Positions 16,869-24,357 of a stretch of DNA of 36,346 nt are shown here, piece after piece. Source of the DNA: Clostridia bacterium (GTDB taxonomy: Bacteria > Bacillota > Clostridia > Lachnospirales > Lachnospiraceae); assembly GCA_910575245.1 (NCBI GenBank), contig CAJTEN010000041.1, positions 1 through 36,346 on the forward strand, read 5' to 3'. The stretch's first letter is position 1. Each line of letters begins with the position of its first letter. The position numbers were made by a program, and so were the translations under genes. The notes below the pieces were generated by a model that had not been told where the DNA came from, did no database searches, and saw nothing but the letters and a program-made list of their open reading frames with translations.

Positions 16869-17420
16869 ATGGTATTTGCTGAAGAAAAATATGAGTTGGG
16901 CGGAAAAGCAATAATGCTTCGCAGCGCAAACGCAAATAAAAATGATGCAGATATGTTGATAGATTATTTGAAAACGGTTACTGGTGAAACGAGGTTTTTA
17001 ATGTGCGAGCCTGACGAAGTGAAATATACTACCGATGATGAACTTAGTTTTATCAAGGAACATAACGAATCGGATAATGCATTATTGATTCTTGTTTTTG
17101 TAGATGGCGAATATGCCGGAAACTGTTCTTTTGAAGGAAAGACAAGCAGCCGTAGAACAAAACACCGCGCTGGGATAGGAATTGCTTTGTTCCAGAGATT
17201 TACTGGTTTTGGTTTGGGAAGACTATTATTAGAGATACTGTTGCGGGAGATAAAAGAACAGGGGTATGAGCAGGCTGAATTAACTGTAGTTGGCGGAAAC
17301 GACAGGGCTTATCATCTATATGAAAGTCTGGGATTCAAAGAGTGTGGCCGAATCCCCAAGGCAAACAAATACGATGATGGGACTTATAGTGATGATATAT
17401 TGATGGCGCTGCCGTTGTAA
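16869..17420 (+). CDS. GNAT-family N-acetyltransferase
   Basis: This protein has 183 residues from the ATG at 16869, chosen because AGGAG ends 9 bases upstream; in-frame codons further 5' overlap the HTH remnant. It shows the GNAT fold: central strands (LLILVFVDGEYAGNCSF), then the acetyl-CoA binding loop in FTGFGLGRLLLEILLREIKE (about 115-134), and the C-terminal ELTVVGGNDRAYHLYESLGF block followed by KECGRIPK. GNATs move acetyl from acetyl-CoA to an amine; the substrate is not predictable here. It resembles the YhhY/L-amino acid or polyamine acetyltransferase-like group. A strong terminator lies 138 bases downstream. Confidence 0.88.
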   Translation: MVFAEEKYELGGKAIMLRSANANKNDADMLIDYLKTVTGETRFLMCEPDEVKYTTDDELSFIKEHNESDNALLILVFVDGEYAGNCSFEGKTSSRRTKHRAGIGIALFQRFTGFGLGRLLLEILLREIKEQGYEQAELTVVGGNDRAYHLYESLGFKECGRIPKANKYDDGTYSDDILMALPL

Positions 17421-17557
17421 GAGGGTACTGGTACAGCAGTATTCCTTGCAAATGCTGGAAGCAGTATGAAGAATCCTTTATTGCTGGTGTACGTCCTCAA
17501 GTGTGCGTGTGTTTCCACAGATGCCTGAGGGAGATATGTCCGGAGAGTTTAAGAATT

Positions 17558-17599
17558 ATGGTCGGTGGAGAATTGCTTCTCTGCTGACCATTGTTTTTT
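17558..17599 (+). terminator. strong rho-independent terminator
   Basis: A 15-bp stem (ATGGTCGGTGGAGAA with TTCTCTGCTGACCAT, three G-U pairs) and a TTGC loop are followed by TGTTTTTT. It closes the GNAT transcript. The 137 bases between the GNAT stop and this hairpin hold no recognisable gene. Confidence 0.85.
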
Positions 17600-17629
17600 G
17601 ATTCAGAAAAAAGTAAGGGATGGTATAAT

Positions 17630-17655
17630 TAACATGACATACAGTTGTCGTGTTA
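17630..17655 (+). promoter_or_regulatory. candidate operator of the WYL regulator
   Basis: The inverted repeat TAACATGACA / TGTCGTGTTA (one mismatch, 6-bp spacer) lies between two TATAAT hexamers (17624-17629 and 17663-17668), 36 bases before the WYL regulator ATG. The position fits autoregulation. Neither hexamer has a good -35, which leaves the exact promoter open. Confidence 0.5.
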
Positions 17656-17690
17656 AGCTTGCTATAATTATGAACGGAGCGTGAGAGATT

Positions 17691-18602
17691 ATGAAGATAG
17701 ACAGACTGATTGGGATTTTGTCAATCTTACTGCAGGAAGAAAAGACAACAGCTCCCGAACTGGCAGAAAGGTTTGAAGTTTCAAGGAGAACGATAAACCG
17801 GGATATCGAAGACCTCTGTAAAGCAGGGATTCCTATAAGGACTGCCCAAGGCGCTGGCGGTGGTATCAGTATTATGGATGGTTACCGCATGGACAGGACA
17901 ATTCTGACATCAAAGGATATGCAGATGATTCTTGCCGGCCTCAGAAGTCTTGACAGTGTGAGCGGAAGCCGATACTATGGCCAGCTGATGGAAAAGCTGC
18001 AGGCCGGTTCTTCCAAGTTTATCAGTGGCAGGGATTCCGTACTGATTGATCTGTCTTCATGGTATAAGGGGTCTCTTGCTCCAAAGATTGAGATGATCCA
18101 GGATGCGATAGAAAACAGGAGTCTTTTGGAGTTCAAGTATTATGCGCCGTCTGGAGAAAGCAGCAGACTGATAGAACCATATTATCTGGTCTTTCGGTGG
18201 TCAAGCTGGTATGTGTGGGGGTGGTGCAAATCCAGAGAGGATTACAGGCTGTTTAAGCTGAACCGTATGGATAGAGTCAAGGAAACCAACCAGAATTTTG
18301 TTTGCAGGGTGGTGCCTATGCCGGATCTTTCGAATGAAAAGATATTTCCGGGAGGTATCAGAGTGAAAGCGCTTTTTACTCCGGATATGAAATGGCGGCT
18401 TGTCGAAGAGTTTGGCCTACACTGTTTTACAGAAACGGATGAAGGAAGGCTGCTCTTTACTGCTGATTATTCGGACATGGAGAACCTTGTTGCGTGGCTT
18501 TTGACATTCGGGGCGAAGGCTGAGGTGCTGGAACCAGTTGAGGCACGTAATATCATCCGCCGGAACGCGGAGGAAACATTACGAATTTATACAGGGGATT
18601 AG
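17691..18602 (+). CDS. YafY/WYL-domain transcriptional regulator
   Basis: This 303-residue protein begins with a winged HTH_11 domain (about 1-60: LIGILSILLQEEKTTAPELA, FEVSRRTINRDIEDL) and continues with a WYL domain (about 135-215) showing LLEFKYYAPSGE, RLIEPYYLVFRWSSWYVWGW and DYRLFKLNRMD, then a WCX-like C-terminal extension (220-300). WYL domains bind ligands, in some cases nucleic acid fragments, and control defence or stress genes. The next gene, a GyrI-like ligand-binding protein, begins 24 bases downstream, so the two are probably co-transcribed. An inverted repeat upstream is a likely operator. Confidence 0.9.
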   Translation: MKIDRLIGILSILLQEEKTTAPELAERFEVSRRTINRDIEDLCKAGIPIRTAQGAGGGISIMDGYRMDRTILTSKDMQMILAGLRSLDSVSGSRYYGQLMEKLQAGSSKFISGRDSVLIDLSSWYKGSLAPKIEMIQDAIENRSLLEFKYYAPSGESSRLIEPYYLVFRWSSWYVWGWCKSREDYRLFKLNRMDRVKETNQNFVCRVVPMPDLSNEKIFPGGIRVKALFTPDMKWRLVEEFGLHCFTETDEGRLLFTADYSDMENLVAWLLTFGAKAEVLEPVEARNIIRRNAEETLRIYTGD

Positions 18603-18626
18603 ATTATTTGTAAAGGAGTGACGGGT

Positions 18627-19256
18627 ATGGCTTTCGATTACAAGAAGGAATATAAAGAATTTTATCTTCCAAAGGCAGTTCCAGGTATTATTACAGTTCC
18701 AAAAATGAATTTTCTTGCAGTGAGGGGCAGCGGAGATCCAAACACAGAGGATGGAGCGTATAAGGAATCCATAGGGCTTTTGTATGGAATTGCTTTCACG
18801 ATCAAAATGAGCAAGAAGGGTAATCATCAGATTGATGGATACTTTGATTATGTGGTTCCGCCGCTTGAAGGCTTCTGGTGGCAGAACGGAGCGACCGGAA
18901 TCGATTATGCCCATAAGGATAAGTTTGAGTGGATATCGGTTATCCGGCTTCCGGATTTTGTTACCAAAGAAGATTATGAGTGGGCTGTCAGGGAAGCGAC
19001 GGAGAAGAAAAAGCAGGATTTCTCCAAGGTGGATTTCTTCACTTATGATGAGGGGTTGTGTGTTCAGTGCATGCATATCGGAGCTTATGATGATGAGCCA
19101 GCCACGGTAGAAGCAATGCATCGTTTTATGGAAGAACAGGGATATGCTCTTGATATCACGGATCAGCGATACCACCATGAGATCTATTTGAGTGATGCGA
19201 GAAGGGTTGCACCGGAGAAATTGAAGACCGTGATACGGCACCCGATAAGAGAATGA
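18627..19256 (+). CDS. GyrI-like small-molecule-binding domain protein
   Basis: This 209-residue protein starts at the ATG at 18627 behind AAAGGAG at 18611-18617. Its pattern matches the stand-alone GyrI-like family often found beside YafY/WYL or MerR regulators: KEFYLPKAVPGIITVPKMNF then LAVRGSGDP, PPLEGFWW, LPDFVTKEDYEWAVREA, and the C-terminal YHHEIYLSDARRVAPEKLKT. The domain is a duplicated SHS2 fold that binds aromatic or cationic drugs (as in BmrR and SbmC); some members hydrolyse small molecules. Together with the upstream regulator it may sense or sequester a toxic compound (inference). Confidence 0.85.
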   Translation: MAFDYKKEYKEFYLPKAVPGIITVPKMNFLAVRGSGDPNTEDGAYKESIGLLYGIAFTIKMSKKGNHQIDGYFDYVVPPLEGFWWQNGATGIDYAHKDKFEWISVIRLPDFVTKEDYEWAVREATEKKKQDFSKVDFFTYDEGLCVQCMHIGAYDDEPATVEAMHRFMEEQGYALDITDQRYHHEIYLSDARRVAPEKLKTVIRHPIRE

Positions 19257-19397
19257 ATTATGGGGTGGATCCCTTAACAATGGAGAATCGACACCCCGTA
19301 TATTTTCCATGCAGTAAATCTTTCCGTGGTTTGTATCTAAGAAAGTAGGCAGATACGCTTCCTTAGTTAAGCAGGTGCAATCATTCCATTGCAGGGG

Positions 19398-19440
19398 AAG
19401 GACTATGCAGGTGCATATGCTTGGATAGTCCTTATATTTT
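19398..19440 (+). terminator. probable terminator after the WYL-GyrI operon
   Basis: Arms AAGGACTA (19398-19405) and TAGTCCTT (19426-19433) form an 8-bp stem with a 20-base loop and are followed by ATATTTT. An additional GGGGTG/CACCCC hairpin lies at 19262-19297. Apart from these hairpins, 19,257-19,440 shows no gene. Confidence 0.5.
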
Positions 19441-19548
19441 GCAGAATTATTTTATCAGATGATTGCGGTCGATTTGGATGATGGTGTAAAGTATAATTAT
19501 GAGATATTCAAGGATGCTTTGGCAAAAATAAAAGTTAAGAAGGAATAG
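19441..19548 (+). pseudogene. C-terminal tail of a PglX-like DNA methyltransferase
   Basis: The translation MIAVDLDDGVKYNYEIFKDA then LAKIKVKKE-stop matches the characteristic end of PglX-type (BREX-like) and related large adenine methyltransferases (DLDDGVKxNY...L). Nothing upstream continues the gene, so only about 35 codons survive. It immediately precedes the second AlbA_2 regulator, with 30 bases between stop and start, mirroring the first AlbA_2 gene, which also borders a methyltransferase fragment. Confidence 0.5.
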
Positions 19549-19578
19549 CGGGATATATTGTATTTGGAGGACGCGAAT

Positions 19579-21066
19579 ATGACAATTGAGGAAATTGTAC
19601 GTGGTGAATCAAAGAATGTTGAGTTTAAAGTAAAACTGCCGGAGGATTCTGCCAAATATATTAAAACCATTATTGCTTTTGCAAATACACAGGGCGGCTG
19701 TCTGGTTATCGGAGTGGATGACGTGACCCGGAGAGTGATAGGTGTGGACGATGATTCTGCTTTTCAAATCACGGATAGCATTGCAAATGCTGTAGCGGAC
19801 TCATGTGTACCGCAGATTGTCCCCAATATAGAATTGCAGACGATTGACCAGCGTACGGTGGTTCTTATAACAGTCGCACCGGAACCAAACAGACCATATT
19901 ATTTAAAGTCAAAAGGAAAAGAACTTGGAACATATATTCGCCTTGCGGGTACCTCCAGACCGGCATCTCCAGAAAAAATCAAAGAACTGGAGATGGAGGG
20001 CGCTCATATTTCGTGGGATGAACTGGCATGTATAGGGTATAAAGTGACAGATAAGGAGATGAAAAAGCTTTGCAGAGATATTATGCAATATCGGGAGGAA
20101 GCAGGACTGCCTAAACGTAATGTGACAAGTGCCCAACTTGTCAATTGGAAACTTTTGCGCAAAACAGATACATCATTCCTTGCATCAAATGCCTATGTTC
20201 TGCTGGTATCGGATTATTTTCCGTATTCCAAAACGCAGTGTGCTGTGTTTAAAGGAACAGAGAGAGCGGTTTTTCTTGATAAGCGGGAATTTACCGGGTC
20301 TGTTTATGAACAGATTGAGGAGGCAATAACATTTGTTTTACGGAATATCCGTCTAGGCGCAGCAATTGAGGGACTGGTCAGAAAAGAGTCTTATGAGCTT
20401 CCGGTAGAAGCCATTCGTGAAATGATTGTCAATGCACATTGTCATCGTAATCTGACGGATGCTTCCTGCGTACAAGTGGCAGTGTATGATGACCGGTTGG
20501 AGGTCACATCGCCGGGAGGACTTTATAATGGGCTTACTTATGAAGAGATTATGAGTGGGCATTCGAAGCTCAGGAACAGGGCGATTGCCAATGTTTTTAA
20601 TCAAATGGGACTTGTTGAAGCGTGGGGAACCGGAATACGGAGAATAAGAGAAGCGGCAAAAAGTTACGGTCTTCCAAGCCCGGAAATATTGGCTTTTGAT
20701 AACATGTTTAGAGTAAATCTTTATCGTAATCAAATGACAGAAGGACAGAATGATTATGATCAGGCATTTCATAAACAGCAAAGAAACATCGGAGAAGCAT
20801 CGGAGAAGCATCGGAGAAACATCGGAGAAGCATCGGAGAAATATGCTGAACAGTTTAGGGCAGATTTGAATGATACGCAGATAAGAATTTTGGAGCTTTT
20901 GTCTGTGGATATATACCTTTCGGCAGCAAAAATGGCCAAACAGCTTGGCATGGCAGGCAGGAACGTTGAGGCGAACATCAAAAAACTGAAAGAAAAGGGC
21001 ATTCTAATCCGTCATGGCTCTCCCAAAAGTGGGTACTGGGAAATTATAAACAATAAGAAATCATAG
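19579..21066 (+). CDS. AlbA_2/HATPase/winged-helix putative regulator with a repeat-bearing linker
   Basis: This protein has 495 residues from the ATG at 19579 (GGAGG at 19566-19570). The AlbA_2 domain (about 5-125) has GESKNVEFKVKLP, FANTQGGCLVIGVDD and YIRLAGTSRPA. An HATPase_c_4-like domain follows with IREMIVNAHCHRN (Asn285) and VEAWGTGIRRI. The linker (about 395-425) is NIGEASEKHRR in tandem, encoded by five 11-bp repeats. A C-terminal winged helix (about 435-490: YLSAAKMAKQLGMAGRNVEA) ends in GYWEI. It is a paralogue of the gene at 11,154. Since 11 is not a multiple of three, repeat number decides whether the winged helix is in frame. Role: predicted transcriptional regulator, targets unknown. 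Confidence 0.88.
   Translation: MTIEEIVRGESKNVEFKVKLPEDSAKYIKTIIAFANTQGGCLVIGVDDVTRRVIGVDDDSAFQITDSIANAVADSCVPQIVPNIELQTIDQRTVVLITVAPEPNRPYYLKSKGKELGTYIRLAGTSRPASPEKIKELEMEGAHISWDELACIGYKVTDKEMKKLCRDIMQYREEAGLPKRNVTSAQLVNWKLLRKTDTSFLASNAYVLLVSDYFPYSKTQCAVFKGTERAVFLDKREFTGSVYEQIEEAITFVLRNIRLGAAIEGLVRKESYELPVEAIREMIVNAHCHRNLTDASCVQVAVYDDRLEVTSPGGLYNGLTYEEIMSGHSKLRNRAIANVFNQMGLVEAWGTGIRRIREAAKSYGLPSPEILAFDNMFRVNLYRNQMTEGQNDYDQAFHKQQRNIGEASEKHRRNIGEASEKYAEQFRADLNDTQIRILELLSVDIYLSAAKMAKQLGMAGRNVEANIKKLKEKGILIRHGSPKSGYWEIINNKKS
20784..20838 (+). repeat. five tandem 11-bp repeats inside a coding linker
   Basis: Five head-to-tail units follow the pattern AARCATCGGAG (20784-20794, 20795-20805, 20806-20816, 20817-20827, 20828-20838), differing only at the third base, with degraded units on either side. 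Three units make 33 bp, encoding the 11-residue period NIGEASEKHRR. Both alternative frames reach a stop codon within 10 codons after the array. Confidence 0.95.
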
Positions 21067-21455
21067 GATTGAGGTAATGCTCAGATGGTGAGGAAGTGAT
21101 AGAAAAGGGCGTAAGAAATGTCAAGAAAATTCTGCGGGTTTAGTTTCTTCGAATAGGATAAGGAAGCGGATTTCTTACAAAGAGAAAATGAGTGAATGTC
21201 TGACAGCATAAAATTTAAGATGGAATGTAACTGAGCAGCACTTCTTCGGGAGGTGTTGTTTTGCTGTTAAGATGGGATAGCTGGTGGGCCGGATATTGCA
21301 AAAGGAGTGAGTTAGACTACATTTTTGCAGAATGTGTGGCATAAACCGCATTCAGAGTTGATGTGGTGTTGAGTGCAATGGCATAGAAAAATATAATAGG
21401 CTTGTAAATTAAAAATATCGAATTTTATAAATATAAATTAAGAAGGAGACTGAAA
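21067..21455. other. 389-base region without a gene
   Basis: I see no supportable coding region. A probable terminator lies at 21236-21262: stem CAGCACTTC pairing (with G-U pairs) to GAGGTGTTG around a TTCGG loop, followed by TTTT. The remainder is purine-rich spacer leading to an AGAAGGAG ribosome binding site for the aldo/keto reductase stub. Confidence 0.5.
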
Positions 21456-21533
21456 ATGAAAAAGACAAGAAAACTTGGAGAGACAGAGATTAAGATTTCG
21501 GCACTCGGGTATGGCTGCATGGGACGCGGTTAG
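21456..21533 (+). pseudogene. aldo/keto reductase N-terminal stub
   Basis: A frame behind AGAAGGAG encodes MKKTRKLGETEIKISALGYG then CMGRG-stop, which is the universally conserved start of aldo/keto reductases (first beta strands of the TIM barrel). Only 25 of about 320 codons are present; the stop at 21531 is followed by unrelated DNA. It is the remnant of a deletion, next to the MITE. Confidence 0.75.
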
Positions 21534-21697
21534 GACTGGCCGCTTTGATTGGCACCGGATGGGAAAAGACGATGCCTGCAGTTCCGTTCGGGGAATTGTG
21601 GGTGTTTTTATGCTATAAAATAAGGAAACGAAGCATACTTACCAGTTCCAAATTGGATCCTTACAGTTGAAGTACTTTTTAGTAATAGTTCAGAGAT

Positions 21698-21886
21698 CAA
21701 TGTCATTAAGTTAAGCCGGACGCGCCTGACATGATAGGAATCTCCTAAGGACGCGCTTTCGCTCAGTTCCAAACGCAGCGGTACTAAATTCGTGAAAAAC
21801 CTCATTAAGTACCGGCGTTAGGGGGTGGCCCTCAGGAGAATCCTATCATATCAGACGCTGTGTATAGACTTAACTTAATGACATTG
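21698..21886. mobile_element. 189-bp MITE with 18-bp perfect inverted ends and 10-bp target duplication
   Basis: The termini are CAATGTCATTAAGTTAAG and its exact reverse complement (21698-21715 and 21869-21886). They are flanked by the direct repeat GTTCAGAGAT at 21688-21697 and 21887-21896. A second inverted block (21726-21746 with 21834-21854, two mismatches) and a third around GCGGTACT/AGTACC make the whole element self-complementary. There is no coding capacity. The 10-bp duplication and end sequence are reminiscent of the IS4/IS231 group (recalled, not searched). From 21,897 to 22,083 I see only spacer and the next gene's AAGGAGG site. Confidence 0.88.
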
Positions 21887-22083
21887 GTTCAGAGATACTA
21901 TCTGTAAGTTGACAAAAAATAGCAAAAAATGTCAGGAAATATAATTCAAATCGGGATACTCTTATCCGCAGGGAGGTAAAAAGACAGAAAGGCTGAAAAA
22001 TATGGAGCAGCCATTGCGTACATAGAAGGTTGTCCGGGCAAGAGGATATTCTATGATGAATCAACAAGGAGGACAGGTGAGAG

Positions 22084-23130
22084 ATGTATCATTTAAGATT
22101 TAAAGGTGATCATTATGAAATGGGAGTAAAACGTGGAAAGATTTTTAAGAAGAGCCAGATATCTTTTCCGCTGCAGCTGGATGATTTTCAGTTGGAACAC
22201 GGAAGACGGAGTGAGGAGATATTAAGAGCGTTTTTTCCCGAAGTATGTGAAGAAGTAAAGGGAGTAAGTGACACGGCAGGCATAGATTATCTGCAGTTTG
22301 TTTCCTGGATGCTCTGTATGGGCTGCTGTATGTATAATCTGGAGAAGAATGTTCCTGTTGAAATTCGGGGATGCACTGCTTTCGCCTATGTAAGGGGCGG
22401 CAGAATCATATATGGCAGAAATAATGATCTGCCGCCTTATCTGCGGGACGGCAGTAAAAGTGAGATTTATAGCCCGAAGAATGGAAATCGATTTAATATT
22501 ACAACCTCTTCTTTTATTAACGGGGAAGAAGGAGTGAATGAGCACGGTCTGGCGGTTGCCATGACATTTGTGATGACCAGACTCGAAAAGATACAGCCAG
22601 GATTTAATTCGTGTTTCCTTGTGAGATATCTGTTGGAAAAGGCGAAGGACACAGAGCAGGCAGTCACCTTGCTTATGAACCTGCCGACAGCTTCTAACTG
22701 CAATATACTGCTGGCAGACAGAAACGGCAGAATGGTGGTGGTCGAATGTGCACCGTCTGTAAAGAAAATCCGGGAAGCAGTCAAGATTGATCATGACAGA
22801 ATAGTCTGCACGGTCAATCGTTTTATATCCGAGGAGATGGCAGCATACGACGATACCGACGGGAATGATTATGATTCCTGCAGGCGGTATAAGGTTGTCA
22901 TCGACAGTTTTGCTTCGGGGAAGATTAAGGAAGATTACATCGAAACAACCCAACAGCTTCTGAAAGGCGATTTTGGATTTATGTGTCAGTATGATAAGGA
23001 GCCGGATTTCGAAACAGTCTGGAGTTCCATATTTGACTTAGAGAGCCTGGCCGTTTACCGTGCCGAAGGTGACCCAAGGAAAAAGAAGTTTGTCAACGAT
23101 ACCAGACTGTATGCCGGAGGCAATAGGTAA
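22084..23130 (+). CDS. C45-family acyltransferase/acylase (penicillin acyltransferase-like Ntn hydrolase)
   Basis: This 348-residue protein shows the features of peptidase family C45 (isopenicillin N acyltransferase-like). The N-terminal pro-segment contains HYEMGVKRGK and CEEVKGVSDTAGIDY, and autocleavage would occur before Cys97 in the RGCTAFAY motif. The typical YGRNNDLPP (about 110-118) and NEHGLAVAM (about 153-161) motifs follow. The processed Cys would be the N-terminal nucleophile that hydrolyses or transfers acyl groups on amides. Gut-bacterial members act on diverse N-acyl substrates; the substrate here is unknown. The start follows AAGGAGG by 10 bases. It precedes a GNAT-deaminase fusion by 240 bases. 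Confidence 0.85.
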   Translation: MYHLRFKGDHYEMGVKRGKIFKKSQISFPLQLDDFQLEHGRRSEEILRAFFPEVCEEVKGVSDTAGIDYLQFVSWMLCMGCCMYNLEKNVPVEIRGCTAFAYVRGGRIIYGRNNDLPPYLRDGSKSEIYSPKNGNRFNITTSSFINGEEGVNEHGLAVAMTFVMTRLEKIQPGFNSCFLVRYLLEKAKDTEQAVTLLMNLPTASNCNILLADRNGRMVVVECAPSVKKIREAVKIDHDRIVCTVNRFISEEMAAYDDTDGNDYDSCRRYKVVIDSFASGKIKEDYIETTQQLLKGDFGFMCQYDKEPDFETVWSSIFDLESLAVYRAEGDPRKKKFVNDTRLYAGGNR

Positions 23131-23370
23131 CAGTTCGGTCCAGGACTTTGCATTTACTCAAAATCCGTGCAAGGGAATCCGAAGTCTGAACTGTTATGAA
23201 GTAGACCTGTTTGAAAAGGCAAAACTGTGGTACAATGGCAAGAAGTAATGTTATTGAGAATCTGCCCTCGCCGAGGGAGCAGGGCGATTTGGAATGGGAA
23301 GATTCTGTAACAGGGAAACCGAAGGATGAACTGTTACAAACGATGTATAGTAGATCGGGAGGAAATGGTT
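23131..23370 (+). other. intergenic region with an imperfect 29-bp duplication and a possible promoter
   Basis: Segments 23171-23199 and 23311-23339 are similar (about 22 of 29 positions, core CCGAAG..TGAACTGTTA), offset by exactly 140 bp. An extended -10 element TGGTACAAT at 23228-23236 could start transcription of the downstream genes, though no good -35 was found. No gene could be supported; a 62-codon frame starting inside the acyltransferase gene is probably chance. Confidence 0.35.
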
Positions 23371-24333
23371 ATGATCCATAAAGGCACAAAAACAATAGAG
23401 ACGGAACGGTTGATTCTCAGACCGTTTCGTGAAAGCGATGTGGAACCGATGTTCCGTAATTGGGCATCTGATCCGGAGGTGACGAAATTCATGACCTGGC
23501 CGGTGCATGAAAGCGTTGCGGTTACAAAACATGTGGTGGAAGCCTGGATGAACGACTATAAGGATTCCCGAAACTATCATTGGGCTATCGAACTGAAGGA
23601 AATTCATGAGCCGATCGGCAGTATCAGCACCGTGAAAACGGATGACAGCACAGAGTCAGCCACCGTTGGTTACTGTATCGGCCGTGACTGGTGGGGGCTG
23701 GGAATGACGGCGGAGGCATTGAAGGAAGTCATAGCATATTTCTTTCGTGAGGTTGGCATGAACTGTGTCAATGCCTGTCATGATCCCAGGAATCCCAATT
23801 CCGGTAAGGTTATGAGGAAATGCGGCATGACCTATGAAGGGACATGGAGGGCAGGCGGTGTCAATAATCAGGGAGTGAGTGATGAGTCATGGTATTCCAT
23901 TCTGAAAAAGGAATACGAAGAGAGGACACAGCCTGACGGCACATGGGATATATGGGATACCCTTTATGAGAAAGCACTTGCAGTGCAGAATGGCAGAAAG
24001 ATTTCCGACTATGTAGATGCAGGCGGTGTGGCGGCAGCAGTGCTTTCCGAAGCCGGAAATATTTATACGGGAGTATGCGTGGATACCTGTTCGACACTTG
24101 GCATATGTGCCGAGAGAAATGCGATTTTTAATATGCTGACGAGTGGTGAGCACGAATTAGACAAAGTGATTGCGATCATGCCGGACGGCCATGCGGGAGC
24201 ACCCTGTGGGGCCTGCCGGGAGCTTATGGTCCAGCTGATGCCGGATACTTATAAGGACATTGAGATCATGCTGGATTATGAGCGGAAGAGAGTCGTTACG
24301 CTGGGGGAACTGACGCCGGAATGGTGGATTTGA
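23371..24333 (+). CDS. GNAT acetyltransferase-cytidine deaminase-like fusion
   Basis: This protein has 320 residues from the ATG at 23371 (GGGAGG 8 bases upstream). Residues 1-185 form a RimJ/RimL-type GNAT: TIETERLILRPFRESDVEPM, then YCIGRDWWGLGMTAEALKEV and RKCGMTYEGTWR. Residues about 190-320 form a cytidine deaminase-fold domain with both zinc motifs, CAERNA (Cys246, catalytic Glu248) and PCGACR (Cys279, Cys282), resembling cytidine or blasticidin-S-type deaminases. The two activities in one chain could modify a nucleoside-type compound at an amine and at a cytosine (inference). It ends 24 bases before the methyltransferase gene and may share its transcript. Confidence 0.88.
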   Translation: MIHKGTKTIETERLILRPFRESDVEPMFRNWASDPEVTKFMTWPVHESVAVTKHVVEAWMNDYKDSRNYHWAIELKEIHEPIGSISTVKTDDSTESATVGYCIGRDWWGLGMTAEALKEVIAYFFREVGMNCVNACHDPRNPNSGKVMRKCGMTYEGTWRAGGVNNQGVSDESWYSILKKEYEERTQPDGTWDIWDTLYEKALAVQNGRKISDYVDAGGVAAAVLSEAGNIYTGVCVDTCSTLGICAERNAIFNMLTSGEHELDKVIAIMPDGHAGAPCGACRELMVQLMPDTYKDIEIMLDYERKRVVTLGELTPEWWI

Positions 24334-24357
24334 TAATATACATTCAGAGGTAATAAA

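Noticed and set aside
18579..19310. A 243-codon open frame on the minus strand
   Set aside because: It lies opposite the clearly coding GyrI-like gene, has no family resemblance and no ribosome binding site that stands out; it is a shadow of the plus-strand gene.
20784..20838. Short tandem repeats considered as a CRISPR array
   Set aside because: The units are 11 bp, directly adjacent without spacers and in frame within a coding linker.
21698..21886. Long inverted repeat considered as a structured RNA or large terminator
   Set aside because: Perfect ends and an exact 10-bp flanking duplication point to a transposed element rather than an RNA gene.
23060..23248. A 62-codon frame starting inside the acyltransferase gene
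   Set aside because: It overlaps the end of a convincing gene, has no own ribosome binding site and no recognisable motif.
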